NCBI GenBank assembly: GCA_947627685.1 | Contig: CANQWZ010000003.1 | Location: 1 to 33,397, forward strand | DNA from: an uncultured Bacilli bacterium | GTDB lineage: Bacteria > Bacillota_I > Bacilli_A > ML615J-28 > CAG-313 | Length of the DNA stretch: 33,397 nt | Direction of reading: 5' to 3' | In this document: one piece after another, positions 1-9,423 of the stretch | Layout of the letters: each line of letters opens with the position of its first letter | How positions within the stretch are numbered: the first letter of the stretch is position 1 | Made by a program: the position numbers and the translations under genes | The notes under the pieces: generated by a model | The model's input: the letters and a program-made list of their open reading frames with translations, nothing else | Database searches by the model: none | What the model was told of the DNA's origin: nothing

Positions 1-36
1 TAATATACCGAAGTGTTGATAACTATTTTAAAACGC

Positions 37-105
37 AAAAAAAAGACTGTTAACATTTTAGTTTGTCAACAGTCTAAAGAGCAAAACTAAAATATAGTTT
101 TACTC
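37..105 (-). terminator. Rho-independent terminator of the ABC/nuclease operon, with an upstream second hairpin
   Basis: Read on the minus strand, a 10-bp stem (arms 65-74 and 45-54, one G-U pair, 10-nt loop) is followed directly by eight U residues (37-44). Just before it lies a second hairpin with 11-bp arms at 95-105 and 79-89 and a 5-nt loop, again perfect only on the minus strand because of one G-U pair. This identifies the end of the minus-strand transcript that begins near 9169. Confidence 0.85.
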
Positions 106-122
106 TTTTATATTAATTATTA

Positions 123-2909
123 CTAGAAGTTAATTGTAATGCTATCTACATATACTGCATTGCCTGCTCCAGCAATTTTAATGAAAAGACTTCCTGCTGG
201 TAATGTATATGTAACAGTAAAATCACGACAATCATATTTTGTGGTGGTACCATCTTTAGTAACAGTAACTTGAGTTCCTGTTAATACACCAGTATCTGCT
301 TGACCAGATACTTCTGTTAAATTAGTAGCTGTAGCGCCTGCTGATACAGTTAGTAATGTAGGAGTACTATAACTGCTCCATACATGCATTACAATTGTTT
401 TTGCTTCTTTAGCAAAACCATTTTTGTTAACAAGTAGAGCATCCTTTGCTTTAAATTGCATGCAATCAAGATATCCTTTTGCATCAGTAGATTGAGGCAT
501 TATAGCTGTTGTTGTAAAAGTTATATCTCCTACTGTATGATCACCATTATATTTAGCATAACCACTACTAGCACTATTAGTAACAGTAAGTAATGCTTCA
601 GTATCCAAAGTAATTGAATCGCCTTCTGCTTCTTTAGCCTTAATTGTTACTGTGAAAGTTTTAGTTTTTTCGGCACTATTTAATGTATAAGTTGCTGTTA
701 AACTAATAGTTACATCATCTTCACCAATTTCAGGACGAGTAACAGAAACAACATTTTGGCTTAATTCGGCAGATGTAGTTTGTGCTAAACTCCATACTAG
801 GCCTTCTGCTTCAGGAAGAGTAAAATCTTCAGTAACAGTTGTTGGAACATCTAAATTATCAAGGAATAATTGAGCTTTAGCTTCATCAGTTAATTGAGGA
901 AGAATGTATTCGCCTTCTCTTGCGCCAAAGATAACACGGTAAGTACCAGTCCAATCACTACCATCTTTACCGCCATTGCTATTAGAATAGAAATAGAAAT
1001 TCAATGTTACTACTTGATTTACATATACTTTAAGTTCTTCTGGGAATTCATTTTGTGAATTAAATAAGCAAACTTTTTTACTTGAATCAGTAGTATCTTC
1101 TAAATAATAGTAAGAATCCTTATTTGTTAATTTACCAGTTGCTTGTAAATATTCACTATGTTTAGCTGTTGAAGGTTGCCATGTACAAATTTCAGCAATT
1201 GTTGTTTGTACTGGTGTTCTCATAGTCCAAGTGCCAGATTCAATTAAAGTTACTTTTAAGCCATCTTTTTTGATTTGTGGCATGCCATAAAAATTATCAG
1301 TTGTACCTTCAATTCTTACTTTATCTCCAAGTTTAAACCCTTGAGGTAATGTAGCATATACTACTATACTACCCGTTTCATCAGCAATAAAGAAATCACG
1401 GAAACTACCTGACCAAATACAGTCAATAACACCTTCAATAATAACAGCTTGACCAGCAGCAAGTTTCTTAACTTCAGCTACTGTTTTTACTGGTAAATCT
1501 TTCTTGAAATTGAAAATTAAAACAGTTGAACTATCAGTTACATCACCACATGTAACAGTTGCTTTAGCAGATACCATAACATCTTCAGTTATAGAAACTT
1601 TACCATCAACTATTGCACTAGCAGGAGTTACTTCCCAAGTAACAGTTACATCACTTGCCCAAGTAAATGAAGTAGGTAATGTAATAGGATCACCATTATA
1701 ATAATTGCCTTCTTTTACTGTATCTTTAATTTCAGATATTGCTCTAGCAACTTTTTGAGCTGCATCTAAAGATGGAGCTTCTGCATCTTCTGGAGTAACA
1801 CCATTCCACATAACTCTAAATTGTGCACTTTTTGAATGTTTATCAAGAGTAATACATTCCATTTTTACATATTGACCTACTTTAGCATCAAGCACATCAG
1901 TTAAAGCACTTGTTGTATAGCCATAAATAGAAATTTTTTCACCTGTTAGTGGATCTTCTAATGAATAAGCATCACCACTAGTTTCTGAGCTATTTAATAA
2001 TTTACCATAAACTTTATATGTAGCACCAACATAATTTAAAAAGGCTTTTTTATCAACGATTAATTTTTTGATATCTAATGCAGCTGCAAGTTTTTCTGTA
2101 TATTCAGAAATTGTTGTTTCTTCATATGCACAAGCAACAATTGAAGAATGAGAATCACTTTCATCTAATTTAGTAACTGTAGGACTAGAGATTTGAGGAG
2201 CACCATAATAAGCTGTAGCTGTACCTTCTACATGAACTAAATCATTAATAGTATAAACTTCACTTACACCTCTTACTACGATAGCGCCTGTACTATCAGC
2301 TACGATTGCGACTTTTGTTTCTTTTTGTGTATATTGATAAATAACACGTCCATATATTTCACTAGGAATGCTTATAGCGTTGCCTTGATTGTCACCTGTT
2401 CCCCAACCGCCATCTACTAATGCATTAATGACAGCTGTTTTTACACCAGCAATAGTTGATGTATCAACTACTTCTTCGCATACAACTTTGTATTCAAAGT
2501 TTTTACTAGCAGTTGCTTCTTTACCACTTGCAGTAGTTTGTTTTGCGACTACTGTTAATGTTACAGGAACAACACCATCTACAGCTCTAGGATCTGTAGG
2601 AACTGGTCTTGTAACTTTAGCTGTAGCAATACTACCTTCTACAACGACATTAATTACGTCAGTTTCACTACTTGTCCAAGTAAATGTAACATCAGGATGA
2701 TTTGAGTTACTATTAACTACTATGAAATCAGCAGTAGTTTTGTATGCATCTTCTTGAACATAAAGAATTTCATCTAAAGCAGCATTAACATGATTTTGCG
2801 CTTCAGTTAATTCAGCATCACCACAGTTAGTACAACTAGCAAAGGTAAGGCCTAAGAAAACTATTGCAAAAAATGCAATTAATTTTTTACCAAATCCGGT
2901 AAGTTTCAT
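123..2909 (-). CDS. Large surface lipoprotein with Ig-like and OB-like repeats
   Basis: 928-aa predicted lipoprotein of unknown function. The start at 2909 is chosen because GGAGG lies 6 nt upstream (2916-2920); a 17-residue longer reading from 2960 lacks such a site. A hydrophobic signal ends in a lipobox (ASC, Cys26), so the protein should be lipid-anchored outside the cell. Three segments (about residues 35-145, 385-465 and 670-760) match the pattern of atrophied bacterial Ig domains (W-S-S/W-S-L, then V-T-R-P, then V-T-L-T). Between them are OB-fold-like segments (about 150-250 and 480-570) with the recurring pattern ADxTGxIVV followed by GxPQI. The C-terminal ~150 residues look beta-rich, perhaps carbohydrate-binding. 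No catalytic motif was recognised. It is the last gene of the operon, after the nuclease-like lipoprotein, so a role in binding nucleic acid or glycan at the surface is inference only. Confidence 0.85.
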   Translation of the reverse strand: MKLTGFGKKLIAFFAIVFLGLTFASCTNCGDAELTEAQNHVNAALDEILYVQEDAYKTTADFIVVNSNSNHPDVTFTWTSSETDVINVVVEGSIATAKVTRPVPTDPRAVDGVVPVTLTVVAKQTTASGKEATASKNFEYKVVCEEVVDTSTIAGVKTAVINALVDGGWGTGDNQGNAISIPSEIYGRVIYQYTQKETKVAIVADSTGAIVVRGVSEVYTINDLVHVEGTATAYYGAPQISSPTVTKLDESDSHSSIVACAYEETTISEYTEKLAAALDIKKLIVDKKAFLNYVGATYKVYGKLLNSSETSGDAYSLEDPLTGEKISIYGYTTSALTDVLDAKVGQYVKMECITLDKHSKSAQFRVMWNGVTPEDAEAPSLDAAQKVARAISEIKDTVKEGNYYNGDPITLPTSFTWASDVTVTWEVTPASAIVDGKVSITEDVMVSAKATVTCGDVTDSSTVLIFNFKKDLPVKTVAEVKKLAAGQAVIIEGVIDCIWSGSFRDFFIADETGSIVVYATLPQGFKLGDKVRIEGTTDNFYGMPQIKKDGLKVTLIESGTWTMRTPVQTTIAEICTWQPSTAKHSEYLQATGKLTNKDSYYYLEDTTDSSKKVCLFNSQNEFPEELKVYVNQVVTLNFYFYSNSNGGKDGSDWTGTYRVIFGAREGEYILPQLTDEAKAQLFLDNLDVPTTVTEDFTLPEAEGLVWSLAQTTSAELSQNVVSVTRPEIGEDDVTISLTATYTLNSAEKTKTFTVTIKAKEAEGDSITLDTEALLTVTNSASSGYAKYNGDHTVGDITFTTTAIMPQSTDAKGYLDCMQFKAKDALLVNKNGFAKEAKTIVMHVWSSYSTPTLLTVSAGATATNLTEVSGQADTGVLTGTQVTVTKDGTTTKYDCRDFTVTYTLPAGSLFIKIAGAGNAVYVDSITINF

Positions 2910-2987
2910 TTTTTTCCTCCTAATTTTTTTAAAATAAGTTTTTATATTTAATTTCTTCAAATGAAGAAGTTAAACCAAAGTTAATAA

Positions 2988-4553
2988 TTATTCTGCAAAT
3001 TCGATATCATCCATCGAGAATAACGCAAGTTGTATATGTCCATTTGCATAATCATTTTCAGGTTCTGATGTTGCACCATTATAATAAGCAACAACAGCAG
3101 TTATATTTTTAATTGTTTTACTATTAAAATATGCACCTGTTATGATTTGTTCACCTGTAACAGGATCTTTTAAAAGAACGTTTTGACTAACACGAACGTT
3201 AAGACGTTTGCTAGTACCATTTGCATCAGTATATTCACAATATAAGGTTATAGCTGAATTGTTATCACCATCGTTATAACCTGTAACTTTTAAGTTAGCA
3301 TTTTCAATATGTATTAAATTACCTATTTTTTCATAAGCATAAATATCATTAACACTATCGCACGTTTCTTCTACAACACCTATTTCATCAGAAGCATCTG
3401 ATGTAAGAAGTTGTACTTTGTTATTTGTTGAAACGTCTGTTATTTGTAAAGAGCCAAAGTAGTAACCAATTTTAGCTGTAACAGTAACTTTAGCACCTTC
3501 AATTAATCTTCTAATATCGTTATAACCACCATATACATATATACCATAATATGAATTGGTTTCTTCGTTATATTGTTGGATATAAGCATTTGTTCTTCCA
3601 TCGTTTTTAACAACGACACCTGTTACTTCAATTAATGGTGAAGTAAATTCGTTTCGAGCATTATCTATAGCTTCAGCTGTACCATATTGTTCTCTGATTT
3701 CTTTAATTGACATAACGGTTGCTGTTTTAGAATAATCATAATTAGGATCTTTTTCACCATATATACGTAAGCCATAAACTACAAGATCTTTTATAGCATC
3801 ATTTAAATATGTTTCATATTTTGTACCTGTTGCTGATTTAACTTGTGCATATGCAAGTTCAGCAAGTTCTAAGTTTAATAATTTAGAATCACCATTTGGA
3901 TAAACGAACCAAACCCAAGCAAGATACCTACCATTGCTATCGGTTTCACCTGGTTTTTCGGCTTCTAAAACAATTTTTGCACCATCTGCTTTAGCTTGTT
4001 TAAATTGACTTTTGTTATATTGTGATGCAGCAAAACCCCATGCTTCAATTCGATATGTTGATTCAGGGGTATTAATACCATTGTAACGTACTGTAAATGA
4101 TGAACCACCTGATGTAAACATTGTTGTATCACCATCTACATATCTTACAGCTTCAACTACACCAATACCATCAGTTTCAAATTTTTTACCTTCATAACTA
4201 CTTTTTAGTTTTAAAGTATCAGTTTGAGGGGTTTTAAAGTCATAAGTTTCACTAGTATATGTACCCCATTTTGCAAAAAGGGTAATATCTTTATCAACTA
4301 CATCTTTTCCGAAATCCCAAGCATTTTTAGTTGTTTTTTCTTTATACCAACCTTGGAATATATATCCTCCTGCACGAACAGGATCAGAAGGTTTTAAGAC
4401 TTGCTTTGATGTTTTTACTTTTTGGGTTATTATTAAATCGCCGCCTTCAAAGTTACCACCATTAGCATCAAAAGTAACAACACATTTTTTAACACAACCC
4501 GTCAAAATAACACCTAACACAAAAGCAGTAATAAATAATAATATTTTTTTCAT
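2988..4553 (-). CDS. Surface lipoprotein with staphylococcal-nuclease-like (TNase) domain
   Basis: 521 aa. The signal peptide ends in LTGC (Cys20), predicting a lipid-anchored extracellular protein. Residues about 25-97 form an InlB/Listeria-Bacteroides-type repeat (FDANGG ... GWY ... LFAKW). Residues about 125-270 match the SNase fold: VDGDT (Asp142 equivalent to SNase Asp21), VRYNGINTPE (Arg156, Thr162 and Glu164 equivalent to Arg35, Thr41 and Glu43), NGR (Arg209 equivalent to Arg87) and LNLELAELAYA. The position of Asp40, a calcium ligand, is Asn161. The C-terminal part looks OB-like. SNase-family enzymes cleave DNA and RNA with calcium; activity here is inferred and uncertain because of Asn161. 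It sits between the ABC solute-binding protein and the repeat lipoprotein. The ribosome binding site is weak (AGGT about 8 nt upstream). Confidence 0.85.
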   Translation of the reverse strand: MKKILLFITAFVLGVILTGCVKKCVVTFDANGGNFEGGDLIITQKVKTSKQVLKPSDPVRAGGYIFQGWYKEKTTKNAWDFGKDVVDKDITLFAKWGTYTSETYDFKTPQTDTLKLKSSYEGKKFETDGIGVVEAVRYVDGDTTMFTSGGSSFTVRYNGINTPESTYRIEAWGFAASQYNKSQFKQAKADGAKIVLEAEKPGETDSNGRYLAWVWFVYPNGDSKLLNLELAELAYAQVKSATGTKYETYLNDAIKDLVVYGLRIYGEKDPNYDYSKTATVMSIKEIREQYGTAEAIDNARNEFTSPLIEVTGVVVKNDGRTNAYIQQYNEETNSYYGIYVYGGYNDIRRLIEGAKVTVTAKIGYYFGSLQITDVSTNNKVQLLTSDASDEIGVVEETCDSVNDIYAYEKIGNLIHIENANLKVTGYNDGDNNSAITLYCEYTDANGTSKRLNVRVSQNVLLKDPVTGEQIITGAYFNSKTIKNITAVVAYYNGATSEPENDYANGHIQLALFSMDDIEFAE

Positions 4554-4580
4554 TTCTAATACCTATCATTAAAAAGATTT

Positions 4581-6032
4581 TTAGTTATTAAGAGCATTAT
4601 AAGATTCTTTATAAGCGGCATCTATTGATTTGTTACCATATAAGATTTGTTGTATTATAAGTTCACCTTCTTCACGTGCTTTAGCTGAGTTAGGGAAAGC
4701 AACATTTGTGAAGAACCAATTTTGTTGTGAAAGACCTGCTTGTTTTGCTTTAGCTGCAAGTGATTGAACACCTTCAATAATTGTTCCATCGGCAGCAACT
4801 TCATTACCTAAAATATGATTTTGATATTCAGCAGAATTTAAAACATCTTTTCTAATTGGGAAATATGAAGTATCAATTGCCCATTTAAGTGCTGATTCAT
4901 AACTGATTAAATATTTTATCCAAAGCCATGCAACAAGTTCTTCTTCTGGATCTTTTGATTTGAATAATGAAACGTTTGTACCTTGTTGAATTACTTGACC
5001 ATGATTTATATCTTTTTGTGGAACGGCTGCAACACCTGTTTCAAATTTAATTGTTGCTTGTGAGCCATCATTGTAACTAGAACCAGCAGATGATCCTAGT
5101 GTCATAATGCATTGACCATTTTTAAAAGCATCTGAGCAATAATCGGTAGCAAAAGCTTGTGAAGTTGCGATGTTACCGTTTTTAAAATTAGTTAATAAGA
5201 AATTAGCAGCTTCTTTTGATTTTCTAGTATCTTCAGCGTTTGCACCAAAAGCATTAAAGACACCTTTATTATTTGTAAAAGAAGTAAATGTAGCATCCCA
5301 TTGTTGCGTTAAAGTAATAAAGGCGTTAGCTTCTGAGTCAATACCAAAAGCAAATACTTGACCAGGATACTTAGCAGCAATAGCTTGATATTCAGAAGTA
5401 GCTTTCCATGCTTCTGCGATTGTTACTACTTCGTCCCAAGTTTTAGGAACACTCCAACCATATTTTTCAAATAATGTTTTATTGTAATACATAAGTTCGG
5501 TTGATTTGTTAAATGGTACAGCATATCTTGTACCTTTAGCATCGTAAATAGTACCTTCATTCCAGAAACCTTCAATGAATTGTTCTTGTTCTTCAGCAGA
5601 AATTCCATATTCAGGATGTTCTATATATTTATCTAATGCACGCACTTTATGTGATTGGTTATAAAGAGCAACGTGGTCTGGATAAGTTTGGGCAGCGTGA
5701 GGTTGAATTTCACCTGAAAGAGCAGCTCTAAGTTGTGTTCTTAAAGTTTCGTAATCACCTAATGAACGTTGTTCTACTTTATAAGTTACACCTAATTTTT
5801 CTTCATAATAAGCTGTGAAACTTTCAGCGATTTCTTCTAATACAGCTGTTAATGCTTGACCATTAGCATGCCAGTAATTAATTGTGATGTTTCTTTGTGG
5901 ATAATCTTCAGGAATATTCGTAGGGTCATCGTTTACATCAACTACATTTGGTTTACATGATTTGCATGAAGCTAACATCATAATAAAGACTGTAGTTATT
6001 AATACAAGCAAAATCTTATTAGTTCTTTTCAT
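4581..6032 (-). CDS. ABC transporter extracellular solute-binding lipoprotein (family 1, sugar type)
   Basis: 483 aa. The signal ends in the lipobox LASC (Cys23), so it should be a membrane-tethered substrate receptor on the outer face. The body fits the MalE/UgpB-like family: N-terminal INYWHANGQ strand, then the hallmark RYAVPFNKSTELMYYNK segment and the PKTWDEV helix, and a late NVSLFKSKDPEEE segment. It would capture a carbohydrate or glycerophosphodiester-type solute and hand it to the two permeases encoded immediately upstream. The substrate cannot be read from sequence. The neighbouring nuclease-like lipoprotein leaves open a nucleoside or phosphosugar ligand, which is inference. AGGAG lies 13 nt before the start, a rather long spacing. 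Confidence 0.92.
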   Translation of the reverse strand: MKRTNKILLVLITTVFIMMLASCKSCKPNVVDVNDDPTNIPEDYPQRNITINYWHANGQALTAVLEEIAESFTAYYEEKLGVTYKVEQRSLGDYETLRTQLRAALSGEIQPHAAQTYPDHVALYNQSHKVRALDKYIEHPEYGISAEEQEQFIEGFWNEGTIYDAKGTRYAVPFNKSTELMYYNKTLFEKYGWSVPKTWDEVVTIAEAWKATSEYQAIAAKYPGQVFAFGIDSEANAFITLTQQWDATFTSFTNNKGVFNAFGANAEDTRKSKEAANFLLTNFKNGNIATSQAFATDYCSDAFKNGQCIMTLGSSAGSSYNDGSQATIKFETGVAAVPQKDINHGQVIQQGTNVSLFKSKDPEEELVAWLWIKYLISYESALKWAIDTSYFPIRKDVLNSAEYQNHILGNEVAADGTIIEGVQSLAAKAKQAGLSQQNWFFTNVAFPNSAKAREEGELIIQQILYGNKSIDAAYKESYNALNN

Positions 6033-6088
6033 CTTTTTTTAAGTTCTCCTTTTTTTATTTTTTATATCTTCTAAAACAAATGTTTGTT

Positions 6089-7120
6089 TTAGCCTTTTAT
6101 ACCACTACGTGATACACCACGCATAATGTATTTACGTAAGCACACAAATACAATAAGTAGTGGAGCAAGTACCGCAGCAGCAGCAGCCATTTGTCTACCT
6201 TGATGTGAACGGCCTTCACTATCAGTAAATGATTGTCTTAAACCATTACTAATAAGTCGCATGTCGTCACGTGAGGTAATCATCATTGGCCAAACATAAG
6301 CATTCCATGAACCCATCAATTTCAAAATTGAAATAGTTATTAAGGTTGGCATGGCAATTGGAATCATTATTTTAAACAAGTATTTAAGATTACTTGTACC
6401 ATCAACTTTCGCAGCATAATATAATTCATCAGGAATTTGTCTAAAGTTTTGTCTTAATAAGTAGATATAATATACACTTATTAAGAATGGTACAATCATT
6501 GCCCAGTAAGTATTTTCACCATGTAAATATTTAACAACAACAATGTAGTTAGGAATTATCATCATTTCACCAGGAATCATCATTGTCGCAAGGAAAATAG
6601 TAAAAATAATTTCACGACCAGGGAATTTAATTCTTGAAAAGGCAAAAGCAGCCATAACCGTTGTTACAAGTGTTCCAATTGTGGAAAATACACCAACAAC
6701 TAAAGTGTTATACATTAATCTAAATAAATCAAATTGTAATTTTCCTGAAGTAGTTAAAGACATTTGATATTTTGCGTCTAAGATATATCTAAAATTGCTC
6801 CAAGTAATTACTTTAGGGAAAAGTGTTGGTTTAACTAATTCGATTTCTGCTTCTGTTTTAAGAGCTGTAACAATCATCCAATAAAATGGTACTAACATAA
6901 AGATAGCTAGTAAAACCAAAAAGGTATAACATACGATATATCTAATTGTTTTTAAAGTTTTTTCACGACGAATAATTTCGTCAGCATTTTCAACATAATA
7001 TTTATTTTCAGGACATCTTCTTGCATTTTCAAAAGCTTGTTCTTTTTTAGTAACAATCAATTTAGAAATTAGTAGTGCTATTATGATAATAGCAGTAATT
7101 ATTATAATTGCTAAAAGCAT
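6089..7120 (-). CDS. Carbohydrate ABC transporter permease, MalG/UgpE type
   Basis: 343-aa inner-membrane permease. Start placed at ATG 7120 because GAGG (7129-7132) is 8 nt upstream; GTG 7129 and ATG 7126 overlap that site and are less likely. An extra N-terminal membrane helix precedes the usual MalG-like core, which starts around residue 60 (FMLVPFYWMIVTALK). The cytoplasmic EAA loop is visible (ELYYAAKVDGTS ... IPIAMP), the surface that contacts the ATPase. The C-terminal SRSGIKG end is typical. It forms the transmembrane channel together with the upstream MalF-type partner, whose TAG stop codon overlaps this gene's ribosome binding site, suggesting translational coupling. Confidence 0.93.
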   Translation of the reverse strand: MLLAIIIITAIIIIALLISKLIVTKKEQAFENARRCPENKYYVENADEIIRREKTLKTIRYIVCYTFLVLLAIFMLVPFYWMIVTALKTEAEIELVKPTLFPKVITWSNFRYILDAKYQMSLTTSGKLQFDLFRLMYNTLVVGVFSTIGTLVTTVMAAFAFSRIKFPGREIIFTIFLATMMIPGEMMIIPNYIVVVKYLHGENTYWAMIVPFLISVYYIYLLRQNFRQIPDELYYAAKVDGTSNLKYLFKIMIPIAMPTLITISILKLMGSWNAYVWPMMITSRDDMRLISNGLRQSFTDSEGRSHQGRQMAAAAAVLAPLLIVFVCLRKYIMRGVSRSGIKG

Positions 7121-7131
7121 AATCATCACCT

Positions 7132-8106
7132 CTAATAATGGACACGTTTTTTACCAACATAACCATTGATGGCGGTAAAAAACATGATTATGGCAAACAG
7201 TACAACTGCCCCTGCTGCCGCAAGTCCCATTTCGGTGGCATCACTACTGCCTATTTTATCATAAATATACCATACTACTGTTGCCATGTTGTGACGATGA
7301 CCAACTGATTGTGCTCCTTCGCCAAAAATAGCAACAACTGATGTATATTCTTTGAAAGCACCAATAAACGAAGTTATAAGTAAATAAAAGATTTGTGGAG
7401 AAAGTAGAGGTACTGTTATTCTTGAAAATATTCTAAATTTAGATGTACCATCTATTTGTGCAGCTTGATAATATTGTTTATCTATACTTTGTAAAGCGCT
7501 AAGTAAAATTAAAATTTTAAATGGAAGAGAATTCCATATGATATAAACCATTAAAACAATCATTGATGTAAACCATTGTGGTGTAAAAAGGGCATTATCA
7601 GGATTGAAAAGATTATTGCCAAGAGTAACACCTTGAATGTTACCACCAAGCCAGTTTACATTAGATCCTCCAAGTGAAGTAATTATGGTATTAGCAAGAC
7701 CTTGATGACTTTCAAAAACAATTGAGAATACCATACCTATAGCAATTGTATTAGTTACATATGGTAGGAAAAAAACTGTTTGGAAAAATCTTTGTAATGG
7801 TTTAATTGAATTTAAAGCAACAGCAATTAAAAGTGATAAAAGAATCGATACAGGTACTGATGCAAAAACAATAACCATTGTATTGCATAAGCAAAGAACA
7901 AATTGATTACCGGCTGAAAAGATTCTTTGATAATTTTCAAAGCCAATACTTGAATAAGCACCGGTAACATTATCATATTGTTCTTTAAAAGATATAATGA
8001 AAGTATCGATTAATGGGTAAAAAGTAAATATCGCCATTAGTACAAGAGCTGGCAATAAGTAAAGCATTGCTTTTAAGAAATTGATACTCTTTTTACCTTC
8101 AACCAT
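7132..8106 (-). CDS. Carbohydrate ABC transporter permease, MalF/UgpA type
   Basis: 324 aa with about six membrane helices, beginning with LLPALVLMAIFTFYPLIDT, the standard opening of sugar permeases of this class. The EAA loop (YYQAAQIDGTSKF ... ITVPLLSP) is present at about residues 215-240. It pairs with the MalG-type permease downstream and the MsmX-like ATPase upstream. The start codon follows the ATPase stop codon by one nucleotide (TAA-T-ATG), so it is probably translated by coupling; only a weak GAGAG precedes it. Confidence 0.94.
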   Translation of the reverse strand: MVEGKKSINFLKAMLYLLPALVLMAIFTFYPLIDTFIISFKEQYDNVTGAYSSIGFENYQRIFSAGNQFVLCLCNTMVIVFASVPVSILLSLLIAVALNSIKPLQRFFQTVFFLPYVTNTIAIGMVFSIVFESHQGLANTIITSLGGSNVNWLGGNIQGVTLGNNLFNPDNALFTPQWFTSMIVLMVYIIWNSLPFKILILLSALQSIDKQYYQAAQIDGTSKFRIFSRITVPLLSPQIFYLLITSFIGAFKEYTSVVAIFGEGAQSVGHRHNMATVVWYIYDKIGSSDATEMGLAAAGAVVLFAIIMFFTAINGYVGKKRVHY

Positions 8107-8107
8107 A

Positions 8108-9169
8108 TTACTGTACTCTCTTTTCTTCTATTTTATCAAACACATAACATTTGTTAGGTTTTACAGCAACTTTGATGGTGGTGTGTTCTTTTACTTCAAC
8201 ACCCGATTCTACAATGAAACGGAAAGTTTCTTTTTCGGTATTTTTGTTACTAGCAACAACAGAAGTATCTCTACCAATATGTTCTACTTGTTTTACTTCA
8301 ACACTAAGTGTTCCGTCTTCACTAATTTCAAAGCCTTCTGGTCTAATACCAATATTTACTTCTTGGTCTTCTAAGTTGCTAGAGCCGATTAATTCATCAC
8401 CGATATATAAACCACCTTTTTCAACTTTACCATAAAAAATGTTAATAGGTGGTGTTCCTAAAAATTTTGCGACAAATTGATTAACTGGTTGTTCATAAAC
8501 ATCTTGTGGCTTGCCACGTTGTTGTTCAACTCCTGCTTTCATAACAACAATTTCATCAGAAATACTCATTGCTTCTTCTTGGTCATGTGTAACGAATACA
8601 GTTGTTATACCTGTTTCACGTTGAATTCTTTTAATTTCTTCACGTGTTTGTAAACGTAGTCTTGCGTCTAAATTAGAAAGTGGTTCATCTAGCAATAATA
8701 CTTTTGGCTCTTTTACAAGGGCTCTAGCAATTGCTACACGTTGTTGTTGACCACCTGATAGTTGCTTTGGCTTACGATCTAATAAATCTTCAATACCAAC
8801 AAGTCTTGCATATTTTTGTGTTCTTGCTAGTATTTCTGCCTTTGGCATTCTCATGTTTTGAAGGGGAAACATAATGTTTTGTTTAACGGTTAAATGAGGG
8901 TAAAGGGCATAATTTTGGAAAACTAAACCTATACCTCTTTTTTCGGCCGATAAATTAGTTACATCTTCATCTCCAAAAAAAATTTGGCCCATAGTAGGTT
9001 CTAACAATCCGGCTATCATATAAAGCGTTGTTGATTTACCACATCCTGAAGGGCCAAGTAGGCCGATTAACTTACCTGAAGGTATAACAATATCCAAATT
9101 GTCTACTGCTCTAACTTCAGAGTTTTTATCGGCAAATATTTTAGTTAAATTAACTAAACGAATGTCCAT
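8108..9169 (-). CDS. Sugar ABC transporter ATPase, MsmX/UgpC/MalK type
   Basis: 353-aa ATP-binding subunit. Walker A GPSGCGKSTT (from residue 39), Q-loop segment FQNYALYPHLTV, signature LSGGQQQR, Walker B VLLLDEPLSNLDA, and H-loop FVTHDQEEAM are all intact, followed by a C-terminal TOBE-like regulatory region (about 240-353). It powers import through the two permeases downstream. AGGAGG lies 8 nt before the start. In Bacillota such ATPases often serve several importers, so msmX or ugpC would be reasonable names, but orthology cannot be settled here. It is the first gene of the operon; no confident promoter was found in the A+T-rich 9170-9369 upstream. Confidence 0.95.
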   Translation of the reverse strand: MDIRLVNLTKIFADKNSEVRAVDNLDIVIPSGKLIGLLGPSGCGKSTTLYMIAGLLEPTMGQIFFGDEDVTNLSAEKRGIGLVFQNYALYPHLTVKQNIMFPLQNMRMPKAEILARTQKYARLVGIEDLLDRKPKQLSGGQQQRVAIARALVKEPKVLLLDEPLSNLDARLRLQTREEIKRIQRETGITTVFVTHDQEEAMSISDEIVVMKAGVEQQRGKPQDVYEQPVNQFVAKFLGTPPINIFYGKVEKGGLYIGDELIGSSNLEDQEVNIGIRPEGFEISEDGTLSVEVKQVEHIGRDTSVVASNKNTEKETFRFIVESGVEVKEHTTIKVAVKPNKCYVFDKIEEKRVQ

Positions 9170-9369
9170 AAAATTATCCTCCTAATTTAGAATATCTAAT
9201 CGCAAAAATTAACAATTTTCATCAATTATTTAATATTCTATTATATTTTACTATATATAACTTTTTTTTGCAAATTATATAAACTTTTTTTTGAATTACT
9301 AAAAAATATATTTGTTTACTTGCTTTTTTTTAGCAATTATCATTTTTCTTTTTTTTACCAAAAATACCT

Positions 9370-9410
9370 AAAAAAAGAAAAGAAGAAAAAGTCATTTTTT
9401 CCTCTTTTCT
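9370..9410 (-). terminator. Rho-independent terminator of the dnaX-ebfC-recR operon
   Basis: On the minus strand a 15-bp stem (arms 9396-9410 and 9376-9390, one G-U pair, 5-nt loop) runs into a stretch of U residues (9370-9376). It lies 14 nt after the stop codon of the small membrane protein gene. The remaining 9170-9369 holds only A/T-rich sequence with isolated TATAAT-like hexamers (9240-9245 and 9274-9279 on the minus strand) lacking good -35 partners; the ABC operon promoter must be there. Confidence 0.8.
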
Positions 9411-9423
9411 AAACAAATATTTC

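Noticed and set aside
9170-9369. Catabolite-response element or clear promoter for the sugar ABC operon
   Set aside because: No sequence near the cre consensus; isolated TATAAT hexamers lack -35 partners at proper spacing.
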